From NCBI GenBank assembly GCA_030835305.1, contig JAURPJ010000040.1, positions 1 through 63,897 on the forward strand: a stretch of DNA of 63,897 nucleotides. The letters are read 5' to 3'. Positions within the stretch are counted from its first letter, which is position 1. Every line of letters starts with the position of its first letter. This document shows positions 1 through 8,528 of this stretch, piece by piece. Under the pieces are notes generated by a model that saw nothing but the letters and a program-made list of their open reading frames with translations, searched no databases and was not told where the DNA came from. Made by a program: the position numbers and the translations under genes. The DNA comes from Verrucomicrobiota bacterium (GTDB taxonomy: Bacteria > Verrucomicrobiota > Verrucomicrobiia > Verrucomicrobiales > Akkermansiaceae).

Positions 1-828
1 CGTGACCCCGGCGCCTCGACTTATGCAAGCGCCATCAGCCTCACCACCAGCGCCACTTACAACTCCCGCGTGCTCGAAAACGGAGTTTGGTCGGCCCTGC
101 AATCGGCCGACATCATCGCCGGCAGCCACGCCGATGCCACAAACCTCGTGATTTCCGAACTCTACTACAACCAACCCGGTGCCTACGAAGAAAACGAATT
201 CATCGAACTGGTCAATATCTCTAATAGCGAGGTCGACCTGAGCAATCTCACTTTCACCGCCGGACTCACCTACACCTTCCCTCTCGACACTACCCTTGAC
301 CCCGGAGCACGACTCATCCTCGGACCCAACGACTACGAGGGTAATCTCGACAATGGCGGTGAGGAAATCACTCTTAACGACGCCTCCGGTAATATCATCG
401 AAAGCTTTACCTACGATGACAACCTTCCTTGGCCCGCAGCGAGCGACGGCGAAGGATTCAGCCTCGTCCGAATCAGCCCGTCGTCGCAACTCGATCCCAA
501 TCTCCCGTCCAGCTGGCGCGCCTCGTCCACCGTCGGCGGAAATCCAGGCTCGTCTGATGCGACCACCTTTCCAGGCGGCGACTTGCTCGACTACGCTATT
601 CAGGACAAGAGTCTTATTCCGACCGAAAACGGTGTCCTCGCGCCCCGAAACCTCGCGGCCGACGACATAATTCTGCAAGTTCAAACCTCCACCGACCTCG
701 AAAACTGGACTACCCTTGCCGACCCCGTCCTCGAGTCGCTCCCTGAAAATGGTTTTAGCATCCAAACCTACGAAGCCGGTCCAATCACCAGCGCCCGATT
801 TTACCGTCTCAAAGCAACCCTCCGCTGA
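1..828 (+). CDS. Secreted lamin-tail domain protein, C-terminal part (5' end outside window)
   Basis: The frame is open from the first base, so only the last 275 residues are seen. The first ~35 residues (DPGASTYASAISLTTSATYN, then a VLENGVWSAL stretch) look like the end of a CotH/chitobiase-type C-terminal beta domain, in which 'DGSDPR..GAS.YA..I.L' is usual. A lamin-tail domain follows (about residues 48-165, with LVISELYYN, FIELVNIS and EGFSLVRI). The last ~60 residues form a short beta-rich domain with STDLENWTTLADP and RFYRLKATLR, which recurs at the C-terminus of two other secreted proteins in this window. Such proteins are exported and often bind surfaces or polymers. The substrate cannot be told from this fragment. 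The family call is good and the function is unknown. Confidence 0.8.
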   Translation, partial: RDPGASTYASAISLTTSATYNSRVLENGVWSALQSADIIAGSHADATNLVISELYYNQPGAYEENEFIELVNISNSEVDLSNLTFTAGLTYTFPLDTTLDPGARLILGPNDYEGNLDNGGEEITLNDASGNIIESFTYDDNLPWPAASDGEGFSLVRISPSSQLDPNLPSSWRASSTVGGNPGSSDATTFPGGDLLDYAIQDKSLIPTENGVLAPRNLAADDIILQVQTSTDLENWTTLADPVLESLPENGFSIQTYEAGPITSARFYRLKATLR

Positions 829-878
829 CCCACCTTAAAACCTTCGCGCCATTGCGTCTTTGCGGTTAAACCTCACCC

Positions 879-3095
879 ATGCCCCTCGCCGCCAGTGTTC
901 TCATCGATGGACCTTCCGAGCTCGTCTTTGACTACGCCATCCCGGATCACCTCAGAGTCCTACCCGGCTGCCGGGTGCGCGTTCCCCTTCGAAATCGAAA
1001 TGCCACCGGCACCGTCCTCCGCGTTCAGGAAGCCCCTCAATCTGAATTCGACCTTCGCTTTCTCACTAGCCTTGTCGACCCGGAACCTCTCATCACTCCT
1101 CCGCTCATAAACCTCGCAGACTGGATCACCTCCTATTACGGAACTCCACTCGAGCAGGTCATTCGCTCCATCATTCCGGCCTCCATTCGCGGAGAGAAAA
1201 CATCAGCGAAAGTTCGTAAGGCCGCCGTCCTCAAAAACAAACCGTCCGACGAAGAACTCGCCACGATCGCCAAACGGGCCAAGCGACAGCACCAAATTCT
1301 CAACCTGTTATTGATCTCAGACAAGCCCATCCCCATCACCGAACTCGGTGGAGCCTCTGCCTCATCATCGCTCAAAACCCTCGCCGAAAAAGATTGGGTC
1401 CAAATTATCGATCTCGAAGTCCGGCGGGATCCCGATGAGAACGAAACCTTCGTTCCCACCGCTCCTCTCACCTTGAACAACGAGCAGGCCGAGGTTCACG
1501 AAGTGATCACCAAAAGCCTCCACTCGGAAAAGCCAACGCCAATTCTACTTCAAGGCATCACTGGCTCCGGAAAAACCGAGGTCTACCTGCAGGCAACTCG
1601 CGCCGCACTCGATCTCGGTAAAAACGTCATTGTCCTCGTCCCGGAAATTTCCCTCGCCCCCCAAACCGTTCAGCGCTTCAAAGCCCGTTTCCACGACCTC
1701 ACCGATCAAATCGCCATCCTTCACTCCAACCTCTCCCAGGGCGAGCGCTTCGACGAATGGCACCGCATCCGCGCCGGCAAGGCCCGCATCGTCATCGGGG
1801 CTCGCTCCGCCATCTTCGCCCCCGTTAAAGATCCCGGCCTCATCATCGTCGATGAGGAACACGAACCTGCCTACAAACAGGAAAACGTCCCAAAGTATCA
1901 CGCCCGTGATCTTGCCGTCGTCCGCTGTCATCTCGAAAAATGCACCGTCGTCCTCGGCTCCGCCACCCCCTCGCTAGAAACCTTCCAAAACACCCGACTT
2001 GGGAAATACCAGATGGTCAAAATGACCGAGCGTGCCGACGGAGCCTCGCTCCCCCTCACCCGGGTCGTCGACATGCGCATCGAGGCCAGGAAGCACAAAG
2101 GCCGCGATGCCATCATCTCAGACATTCTTCGTACTTCCGTCGAAAAACGTCTCGAAGCCAACGAGCAAGTCATCATCTTCCTCAACCGCCGCGGCTTCGC
2201 CCGCTCCCTCCAGTGTCCTCCCTGCGGCCATGTAATCGAGTGCAATCACTGCGCCATCCCCCTCACCTACCATCGTGGTGATGAACGCCTCGTCTGCCAC
2301 ATCTGCGGCTTCCAATCCATCGTCCCCCGCCTTTGCCCAAACTGCCAGGACCGCGCCATTCGCTTCCACGGTTACGGAACAGAGAAGGCTGAAGCCATCC
2401 TCCGCAAAGTCTTCCCTTCCGCAAAAATCGCCCGCCTTGATACCGACACCACCCGCCGCAAAAACACCCTTCGTGACACCCTTCGGGACTTCCGGGCCAA
2501 GAAAATCAACATCCTCCTCGGCACCCAAATGATCGCCAAGGGCCTCGACTTCCCAAACGTCACCCTCGTCGGGGTCCTCAACGCCGACCTGTCCCTTTAC
2601 GCACCCGACTTTCGGGCCGGCGAGCGCACTTTCCAACTCCTCACCCAGGTCGCAGGCCGCGCTGGTCGCGGCAAAATGGCGGGAGAGGTCATCATCCAAA
2701 CCTCCACCCCGCACAGTCCCTCCATCCAATTCGCAAGGCATCACGACTTCGATGGCTTTGTCGCACAGGAACTCGATGTCCGTCAACAATTCCAATACCC
2801 GCCCTTCACCCACCTCGCCCTCCTCCTCGCGAGATCCAGCCACGAACGGCGCGCCGAATTCACCCTGCAAACCCTCCACCGAAAACTCGCCGAGAACCTC
2901 CCCGAAAACGTCATCCTTGGTGACCCCATCCCCTCGCCTCTGACCAAATCACACTCCCAATTCCGCTTTCAACTTCTCATGCGCGGACCCAACGCCAGAG
3001 TGCTCTCCCACCATCTCAACAAAACCCTGAGAGCCACCCCCACCCCCGAAGACGTCATCGTCACCGCCGACCTCGATGCCCACGACCTCGGATGA
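879..3095 (+). CDS. priA: Primosomal protein N' (replication restart helicase PriA)
   Basis: This is a 3'-to-5' superfamily 2 DNA helicase that recognises stalled forks and reloads the replisome in the cytoplasm. The 738 residues match the usual PriA length. The N-terminal 3'-DNA-binding domain is followed by a Walker A motif (GITGSGKTEVYL, near residue 225) and a DEEHEPAYKQEN Walker B motif (near 324). Paired cysteines between about residues 445 and 495 (CPPCGH, CNHC, CHICGF, CPNC) form the two zinc sites typical of PriA. The helicase motifs GTQMIAKGLDFPNVTLVGVL and VAGRAGRG follow. The gene starts 50 nt after the preceding stop and is followed by 78 nt of spacer before the response regulator, so it may be transcribed alone. 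All key residues seen are intact. Confidence 0.97.
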   Translation: MPLAASVLIDGPSELVFDYAIPDHLRVLPGCRVRVPLRNRNATGTVLRVQEAPQSEFDLRFLTSLVDPEPLITPPLINLADWITSYYGTPLEQVIRSIIPASIRGEKTSAKVRKAAVLKNKPSDEELATIAKRAKRQHQILNLLLISDKPIPITELGGASASSSLKTLAEKDWVQIIDLEVRRDPDENETFVPTAPLTLNNEQAEVHEVITKSLHSEKPTPILLQGITGSGKTEVYLQATRAALDLGKNVIVLVPEISLAPQTVQRFKARFHDLTDQIAILHSNLSQGERFDEWHRIRAGKARIVIGARSAIFAPVKDPGLIIVDEEHEPAYKQENVPKYHARDLAVVRCHLEKCTVVLGSATPSLETFQNTRLGKYQMVKMTERADGASLPLTRVVDMRIEARKHKGRDAIISDILRTSVEKRLEANEQVIIFLNRRGFARSLQCPPCGHVIECNHCAIPLTYHRGDERLVCHICGFQSIVPRLCPNCQDRAIRFHGYGTEKAEAILRKVFPSAKIARLDTDTTRRKNTLRDTLRDFRAKKINILLGTQMIAKGLDFPNVTLVGVLNADLSLYAPDFRAGERTFQLLTQVAGRAGRGKMAGEVIIQTSTPHSPSIQFARHHDFDGFVAQELDVRQQFQYPPFTHLALLLARSSHERRAEFTLQTLHRKLAENLPENVILGDPIPSPLTKSHSQFRFQLLMRGPNARVLSHHLNKTLRATPTPEDVIVTADLDAHDLG

Positions 3096-3173
3096 ACTTC
3101 CGCCCTAACCGTTTGAAAGATCTTCACACACCCCTCGCTTGCTTCCATGATGGGCCACCTCTAAACTCCAGCC

Positions 3174-3842
3174 ATGCCCGCAGTCCTAATTGTTGAAGAC
3201 GAACACACCATCGCGGACACCCTGATCTATGCGCTGGAGACCGAAAACTTCTCGGTCACTCATGTGACAACCGCACAAGATGGGCTCGATCACTTCAATT
3301 CCCACGCCCCCGACTTAGCGATTCTCGATATCGGCCTGCCCGATTTCACCGGCTTCGATCTCTGCCGAAAGATCCGCGACTTTTCACAAGTCCCCATCCT
3401 CTTCCTCACCGCCCGCGATTCTGAAATCGACCAAGTCCTTGGCCTCGAGCTCGGTGCCGACGACTACGTCACCAAACCCTTTTCACCAAGAACCGTGGTT
3501 GCGCGTATCCGGGCCATCCTGCGCCGCGGCAAAACGGCACCTGAAGTGATTTCTTCGCTCCTTCACCACGATCCGGACACCATGAGTATCACTTGCTGCA
3601 ATCATCACCTCGATCTTACTGCTCACGAATACAAGCTTCTCGCTATTCTCCTCGGACAACCCGGCCGCGTTTTCACCCGCGAGCAGCTTCTTGAACAAGC
3701 CTGGGACGATCCGGGGTCGGCCATGGATCGCACCATCGATGCACACATCAAATCCCTCCGGGCCAAAATCCGCCAACATTCCGAAGACGCAGCCGAAACA
3801 ATCCAGACCCGCCGTGGCCTCGGATACACCCTCATCCTCTAA
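3174..3842 (+). CDS. creB: OmpR-family response regulator, CreB-like
   Basis: This is a two-domain DNA-binding response regulator of 222 residues. The receiver domain (1-120) has the acidic pocket VEDE near residue 8, the phosphoacceptor Asp52 in ILDIGLPD, and a conserved FLTARD and Lys in DDYVTKPFSPR. The winged-helix effector (about 130-222) ends in RRGLGYTLIL. The IADTLIYALETENFSV and GLPDFTGFDLCR stretches resemble E. coli CreB closely. Its TAA is immediately followed by the ATG of the histidine kinase, so the two are co-transcribed. CreB controls a small carbon- and envelope-stress regulon in enterobacteria. The targets in this organism are unknown. The OmpR class is certain, and CreB orthology is likely from sequence and the partner. 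Confidence 0.9.
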   Translation: MPAVLIVEDEHTIADTLIYALETENFSVTHVTTAQDGLDHFNSHAPDLAILDIGLPDFTGFDLCRKIRDFSQVPILFLTARDSEIDQVLGLELGADDYVTKPFSPRTVVARIRAILRRGKTAPEVISSLLHHDPDTMSITCCNHHLDLTAHEYKLLAILLGQPGRVFTREQLLEQAWDDPGSAMDRTIDAHIKSLRAKIRQHSEDAAETIQTRRGLGYTLIL

Positions 3843-5261
3843 ATGCGGCTCACACGTGTCACCCTGCTCTTCATCACTCTCATTATGGGAGCGGGATTCT
3901 ATCGCCTCACCGACTACCTTCTCGAAGACCTCGAAACGCAGACATTACAGGCGACCGAGGAGGCGATGATCGACACCGCCCAAATTCTCGCTAACCTCGC
4001 TGGGAAGGATCCGGATCTTAACAAGGTTTTCGATGGAGTTGACGAGCGCAAACTCAGCGCCAAAATCTTTGTCGTCGCAAAAGAAAACGTCGGACTGAAT
4101 GCCTACCTTACTGATGAAAAAGGCATCGTCCTTTTCGATAGCGGCCATCCAGAAAACGTCGGTAAGGACTTCAGTGGATGGAGCGACGTTTACAAAACAC
4201 TTCGTGGCAAGTACGGGGCACGCTCAACCCGGGAGGACGAATCAAAATCAGACTCATCCGTCATGTTCGTTGGAGCCCCGGTGAACCAAGATGGAAAAAT
4301 CGTGGGCTGCCTCAGCGTTTACAAGGCCCAGAAAGATGTCCTGCCTTTCGTGCAGGATCGCCGCAAAACCATCATCTGGTCGGTCGTCCTCATCGGCCTT
4401 GGCATTCTTGCCCTCATTGTCTCAGTCTTCATGTGGCTTTTTCGTCCGGTCGGCAAACTCACCGCCTATGCCCGGGCCATCACGCGCGGCGAACGCCGGC
4501 CTAAACCACAAGTTGGACTTGGTCGTGAGGTGAACACTCTCGCCAATGCCCTTCACGATATGCGGGAATCCCTCGAAGGACGCCAGTATGCCGAACGCTA
4601 CATCCAGACTCTGACCCACGAACTTAAGTCTCCCCTCGCCGCCATTCAAGGAGCCGCCGAACTTCTGAACGAAGACATGCCCCAGTCTGATCGCGCCAAA
4701 TTCGTGGGGAACATTCGGAATCAAACGAAGCGGTGCGAAGCGATGATTCACCAACTGCTTGAGCTTTCAACGCTGGAAACTCAAAGCCATTTGGAAAACT
4801 CTCGCGAATTCGGACTGGCGACGTGCGGACGCAGGGTTCTTTCCCAGCTGACCGGTCTGGCCGAGTCTGCCGGAGTCACCCTGGATTTCGATATCCCCGA
4901 ACCACTTCAATTTTTCGGGAACGAACCCCTCCTAGGATCGGCTTTCACCCACCTTCTTGAGAATGGCATTCAGTTCTCGCCCAGGGGAGGAACCGTTCTT
5001 CTGGCTGCAAGAGTTCACGAAGATCAGGTCATCCTGTCGGTTCGCGATGAAGGAGCGGGAATCCCCGAATTTGCAGCGACCCGGGCCTTTGAGCGCTTCT
5101 ATTCATATCGCAGCGAAGACCGCGGCAAAGGAAACGGGCTTGGCCTCACCTTCGTCAAGGAAGTGGCCGAACTCCACCAAGGGAAAGCACGGATTCTCCG
5201 TCATGAGGGAGGTGGAACCGAGGCCAGAATGGAACTCCCCGTGATACCCGCCTCCACTTGA
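3843..5261 (+). CDS. creC: Membrane sensor histidine kinase, CreC-like
   Basis: This is a 472-residue sensor kinase encoded directly behind its response regulator with no spacer. An N-terminal transmembrane helix (about 5-22) is followed by a periplasmic sensor region of about 150 residues resembling the CreC sensor (VFDGVDERKLSAKIF, LTDEKGIVLFDS). A second helix (about 178-202) leads into a HAMP-like linker. The phosphoacceptor is His259 in TLTHELKSPLAAIQG. The ATP-binding domain has the N box (HLLENGIQFSP), G1 (RDEGAGIP), F box (FERFYS) and G2 (GKGNGLGL). All catalytic boxes are present. It is expected to phosphorylate the neighbouring regulator. No creA or creD follows. A different membrane protein occupies that place. 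Confidence 0.9.
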   Translation: MRLTRVTLLFITLIMGAGFYRLTDYLLEDLETQTLQATEEAMIDTAQILANLAGKDPDLNKVFDGVDERKLSAKIFVVAKENVGLNAYLTDEKGIVLFDSGHPENVGKDFSGWSDVYKTLRGKYGARSTREDESKSDSSVMFVGAPVNQDGKIVGCLSVYKAQKDVLPFVQDRRKTIIWSVVLIGLGILALIVSVFMWLFRPVGKLTAYARAITRGERRPKPQVGLGREVNTLANALHDMRESLEGRQYAERYIQTLTHELKSPLAAIQGAAELLNEDMPQSDRAKFVGNIRNQTKRCEAMIHQLLELSTLETQSHLENSREFGLATCGRRVLSQLTGLAESAGVTLDFDIPEPLQFFGNEPLLGSAFTHLLENGIQFSPRGGTVLLAARVHEDQVILSVRDEGAGIPEFAATRAFERFYSYRSEDRGKGNGLGLTFVKEVAELHQGKARILRHEGGGTEARMELPVIPAST

Positions 5262-5376
5262 GGGTTTCTCCAAACCTTCACATTACGGGCATAATGACTT
5301 CACAGTCCCGATTCAATTTCCTGAGATGATTTAAGCAGACTAGGGTCGCTTACATCTTTTTCCCCTTTTACTCTCC

Positions 5377-6174
5377 ATGCGTCACAAACTTGCCATTCTC
5401 CTCAGAGGATCCTCCGAAGATCTCCGCAAGTGGATCAATGATCCCGGTGCGGCAAGTCTGCGCTTGTGTCTCGGGACCATTATCCTGGCCTTTGGAATCT
5501 ACGGCATGACGGTAGGATTTTGGCGGGATCCGAAGATGGGAATCTACGTTGGGATTAAAATGCCGGTCCTCATTCTCCTCACCCTCGCCTGCAATGGATT
5601 CCTCAACGGCATGCTGGGTCTTCTTTTAGGGAGCGGACTCGGCTTCCGGCAATCGATCATGGCGCAACTCATGAGCTTCACCATTGCCGCCCTCGTCCTC
5701 GGGGGATTGGCTCCTGTGACCTTCTTTATGTCCCTCAATGCTCCGGCACCAGATGCCGTAAACGCTACAAGCGCCCATGCCTATTTCCTGGTCGCTCACA
5801 CCGTGCTCATCGCTGTGGCAGGCATTATTGCCAACCTCCATCTTGCCAAGCTGCTTATCGCCGTCACCCCCAATTCCCGCACCGCAATCACCACCCTCCT
5901 TGCCTGGCTCGGCGGAAATGCTTTCGTAGGCGCCCAACTCTCATGGATCATGCGGCCGTTTTTTGGAACCCCCACTATTGAAGTAGCTTTTCTCCGCCCC
6001 GAGCCATTCGATGGGACCTTTTACGAGGTTTTTTGGGACAAGCTCCAAGCCATCAGCGGAGGAGGTGGCTTTATCTTACTGATGCTGATCGCAATCGTGC
6101 TGTTTTTGCTTCACCTGCCTGTGATCAAACTCTTCTCGTGCGGAGACTCCGGGAAATTAGGGCGCCCAGATTGA
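5377..6174 (+). CDS. Six-helix membrane protein next to the CreBC-like pair
   Basis: I do not recognise the family. The 265-residue protein has about six hydrophobic segments: LCLGTIILAFGIYGMTVGF near 30, a long one near 62-90, then near 96-120, 136-160, 170-190 and 230-252. It has no obvious signal peptide and no catalytic motif. It lies 115 nt after the histidine kinase gene on the same strand, roughly where creD sits in enterobacterial cre loci. It is much shorter than CreD and lacks a large periplasmic domain, so I do not call it creD. A Yip1-like fold is possible from the helix count and glycine-rich helices, but this is a guess. It may be an effector or accessory of the two-component system. 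Confidence 0.7.
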   Translation: MRHKLAILLRGSSEDLRKWINDPGAASLRLCLGTIILAFGIYGMTVGFWRDPKMGIYVGIKMPVLILLTLACNGFLNGMLGLLLGSGLGFRQSIMAQLMSFTIAALVLGGLAPVTFFMSLNAPAPDAVNATSAHAYFLVAHTVLIAVAGIIANLHLAKLLIAVTPNSRTAITTLLAWLGGNAFVGAQLSWIMRPFFGTPTIEVAFLRPEPFDGTFYEVFWDKLQAISGGGGFILLMLIAIVLFLLHLPVIKLFSCGDSGKLGRPD

Positions 6175-6264
6175 CAATATACCTCTCAATCCACCCATGA
6201 TAGGCTTCGCATTTCATTTTTATAGTCACTCCTGACAGCTCTTTCTAAAAGATGGGCCTGAACT

Positions 6265-6278
6265 CAGAAAATTTTCTG
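6265..6278. promoter_or_regulatory. Perfect 14-bp palindrome upstream of the tiny lipoprotein
   Basis: CAGAAAATTTTCTG is a perfect inverted repeat with no spacer, 22 nt before the ATG of the 33-residue lipoprotein gene. It could be an operator or just an AT-rich palindrome. No regulator can be named. Confidence 0.25.
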
Positions 6279-6300
6279 TCTTCATCCATTAAAAAGAAAA

Positions 6301-6402
6301 ATGCACATCATTCATCGTTCAATCATCGCCGGACTACTGGTATTGACAGCGGTGAATCTTTCCAGCTGCGGATCTTCAAAACCGGCCCAACGCCCGAGCT
6401 AA
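6301..6402 (+). CDS. Very small lipoprotein (33 residues)
   Basis: This short ORF encodes MHIIHRSIIAGLLVLTAVNL and ends SSCGSSKPAQRPS. It has a basic start, a hydrophobic core of about 13 residues and a lipobox-like LSSC, so the predicted mature product is a lipidated peptide of about 11 residues. The shape is that of entericidin-like or other tiny lipoproteins, which are widespread and poorly annotated. The upstream 125 nt contain a perfect 14-bp palindrome (6265-6278, centre AAAATTTT). No clear ribosome-binding site is visible. The lipoprotein architecture is the only evidence that it is a gene. Confidence 0.55.
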   Translation: MHIIHRSIIAGLLVLTAVNLSSCGSSKPAQRPS

Positions 6403-6498
6403 TCGGCACCCCGAAAAGTCGTCTTTAAACCTCTCGTCACTATTCGGAACAATTCCTACAAATCCATTCTTTTGGATCTCAGGAGACTGGTAACCCGC

Positions 6499-6509
6499 AT
6501 TGTTTCAAT
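6499..6509. promoter_or_regulatory. Palindrome ATTG-TTT-CAAT, first copy
   Basis: This 11-bp inverted repeat shares the nine-base core TTGTTTCAA with a longer palindrome 167 nt downstream. Both lie in the interval before the permease start. A repeated palindromic core suggests a dimeric regulator. This is inference only. Confidence 0.25.
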
Positions 6510-6665
6510 ATCGGTTCGCTCCATCCGCTCGGTGAATCTCTAGTCTAGAGCCCACAAATACGCCGCAACGAGGTAGAATACGCATAACATGTTGGGTTGC
6601 AAGTATTGCGGAACAAACCGGAAACACACCTGCAACTTCAGGGTCAGCTAGAGTCGATTTCACTC

Positions 6666-6680
6666 CATTTGTTTCAAATG
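6666..6680. promoter_or_regulatory. Palindrome CATTTG-TTT-CAAATG, second copy, close to the permease start
   Basis: This is a perfect 6+3+6 inverted repeat ending 62 nt before the GTG start of the permease gene, a position suited to an operator. The core TTGTTTCAA is repeated at 6499-6509. A metal-responsive Fur/Zur-type repressor would fit the His-rich product downstream, but the sequence is not a clear Zur or Fur consensus. Confidence 0.35.
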
Positions 6681-6742
6681 CAGGTCAATCGGCCCGCTTT
6701 TTTGTTGGAGTAGTCTACCCTCCTTGCGCTTGAATCCCTCCT

Positions 6743-7684
6743 GTGACTCAGGAACGGCAGGAACAACTGGCAGATGGCTCTTACGAGTTCCTCGCAATTT
6801 TTTTGGAGGGTCTTCCTTTCATCTTTCTCGGCACCCTCGTTAGTGGCTTCTTGGGAACCTATTTGCCGCGTCAAGCATTCGACAAAATCCTTCCAGAAAA
6901 CAAAAGCCTCGCCATTTTCATAAGCGGACTTCTGGGCGCTGTTTTTCCGGTCTGCGAATGCGCCGTCGTTCCAGTTATCCGGCGACTCATCAAAAACGGA
7001 CTTCCAGTCTCCTGCGCACTCGCCTACATGCTAGCCGCTCCGATCTTTAATCCCGTCACCGCGATCAGCACATATAAGGCCTTCAACAACTCTTCAGAGA
7101 TCGCCATCTCGCGACTTGCCATGGGATATATGATCGCGGTCTTTATCGCCCTGATCGTGGCACGCATGGCCCACAGCTTCTTCCTCAAGGAATCGGTCAA
7201 AGCCGAAGAGGAGTATGAACACCGCCACCCACGCAATCTCAACGCCGCACTCAACAACTCGTTGCGCGACCTCATGGATGTCGGACTCTACTTCTGCATT
7301 GGAGTTGTTCTCACCGCCATTCTCAAAACCACCGTCATTGACCCCACGGATGACTTCTGGAAAGACTTGGCAAAAAATTCAATCTTGGGCTCTATTGGTA
7401 TGATGTGTCTAGCTTTTGTGCTCTCGCTCTGCTCAACCTCCGACGCCTTCATTGCGGCAAACTTCCACAATTTCAAATACGGCCCCAAGCTTGCCTTCAT
7501 GGTCTTTGGCCCCATGATGGATGCCAAGTTGGTCTTTCTCTATTCTACCGTTTTCAAGTGGAAGTTTATCCTCTTTCTTTTCGTCGCAATCTTCATTTTG
7601 ACGGGGGCTCTCAGCCTCATCTTTGAAACAAAAATCCTTCCTGCGTGGATGCCGCAACAAACAGAAATCCCCTTAGCTCAATGA
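6743..7684 (+). CDS. Permease of the DUF318 (YraQ/YcgR) family
   Basis: This 313-residue multi-pass protein starts at GTG and has about eight hydrophobic segments. Features typical of the DUF318/ArsP-like permease family include LPENKSLAIFISGLLGAVFP leading into a conserved CECAVVPVIRRL with Cys-Glu-Cys, and SCALAYMLAAPIFNPVTAIS. A second half contains CSTSDAFIAANF and a FGPMMDAKL motif. Relatives include YraQ of E. coli, YcgR of Bacillus and the ArsP organoarsenical exporters. The gene overlaps the next by ATGA, and that partner is the TIGR03943/YcgQ type, which normally pairs with this permease. Transport of a metal or small molecule is inferred. The substrate is not known. Confidence 0.88.
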   Translation: MTQERQEQLADGSYEFLAIFLEGLPFIFLGTLVSGFLGTYLPRQAFDKILPENKSLAIFISGLLGAVFPVCECAVVPVIRRLIKNGLPVSCALAYMLAAPIFNPVTAISTYKAFNNSSEIAISRLAMGYMIAVFIALIVARMAHSFFLKESVKAEEEYEHRHPRNLNAALNNSLRDLMDVGLYFCIGVVLTAILKTTVIDPTDDFWKDLAKNSILGSIGMMCLAFVLSLCSTSDAFIAANFHNFKYGPKLAFMVFGPMMDAKLVFLYSTVFKWKFILFLFVAIFILTGALSLIFETKILPAWMPQQTEIPLAQ

Positions 7685-8523
7685 CTGCCCTGGACACTCG
7701 GCTCTTTGGATTTCTCGCCAGTATTTGGGGAGGGCTCTTAGTCTACTTTTATCACTCGACCCGGGTCCGGGACTACCTCGATGTGAGCTTCCACCACTTC
7801 ATCATGATCGGCGGCATCGGCATGCTGATCCTGGGATTCTATTCGATCATCAATCCAAAATCGCAACCCGTAAAAGAGCAATCTCAAGGGTCATGTGGAC
7901 ATGATCATGATCACAGCCATAACCACGGGGATCATTGCGACTCTTGCGATCACGTACACGAAGAAGGACACGGGCCCTTTGTCACGATTTTGCTCACGCT
8001 CATCCCCCTCACCCTGGCCATGACCTACACCCAGGACAAGCTATCCAACCAGGGAAGAGCCAAGAAGGGACTCTACGAAAAACCGGCTCTTACCAATGCC
8101 GACATCCCGCCCTTCACCCGGGAAGATCTCGAGAAGAATGTTCCTAAAAACGAATACGGTGAATTCCAGCTCCGTATGATCTCGGCCTACTACGCCGCCG
8201 GGGATCGTGAAATCCAGGACATTTTTGACGGACTCCCGGTCGAACTTGAAGGGCGTATTGCCCCTGAACAGCTCAACAACGAATCAGGTGATCGACTTCG
8301 CATCTTCCGAGAAATTATCACGTGCTGCGCAGCCGACTTGCAAATCGTGGGAGTCTCGCTGGAATTTCCTGAGGGAGCCAAACGCCCTCAGGCTGAAGAC
8401 TGGGTTAAGGCTGGTGGCACTCTCACTTTTGAAACCGTAAATGGTGACGTCTTCCCTCTCCTCAAGATCCGTGAAGTGATTCCTGCCGAAGAGCCCTACT
8501 CGGAATTCCGCCGCCGCCAATAA
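7681..8523 (+). CDS. Permease partner, TIGR03943/YcgQ-like, with a histidine-rich loop
   Basis: I start this gene at the ATG that overlaps the permease stop (ATGA), giving 280 residues. Two N-terminal hydrophobic segments flank the start of the protein. A loop at about residues 71-98 is extremely rich in His, Asp and Cys (GHDHDHSHNHGDHCDSCDH) and must bind divalent metal. A third hydrophobic segment (FVTILLTLIPLTLAM) and a soluble C-terminal domain of about 150 residues follow (LRIFREIITCCAADLQIVGV). This organisation matches YcgQ/TIGR03943 proteins, encoded beside DUF318 permeases. The metal-binding loop suggests that zinc or a similar ion is the cargo or signal. That role is inference from composition. 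Confidence 0.85.
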   Translation: MTALDTRLFGFLASIWGGLLVYFYHSTRVRDYLDVSFHHFIMIGGIGMLILGFYSIINPKSQPVKEQSQGSCGHDHDHSHNHGDHCDSCDHVHEEGHGPFVTILLTLIPLTLAMTYTQDKLSNQGRAKKGLYEKPALTNADIPPFTREDLEKNVPKNEYGEFQLRMISAYYAAGDREIQDIFDGLPVELEGRIAPEQLNNESGDRLRIFREIITCCAADLQIVGVSLEFPEGAKRPQAEDWVKAGGTLTFETVNGDVFPLLKIREVIPAEEPYSEFRRRQ

Positions 8524-8528
8524 TCCCC

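Larger units (their letters stand above)
6403..6742. other. Non-coding interval ahead of the permease operon
   Basis: These 340 nt contain no convincing ORF, tRNA or riboswitch that I can recognise. They hold two copies of the core TTGTTTCAA, each inside a palindrome (6499-6509 and 6666-6680), described separately. The interval probably carries the promoter of the permease pair. Confidence 0.4.

Noticed and set aside
2118-2879. 253-codon minus-strand frame opposite priA
   Set aside because: It lies wholly within priA and its sequence (Glu/Gly/Asp-rich) is typical of antisense translation of GC-biased codons.
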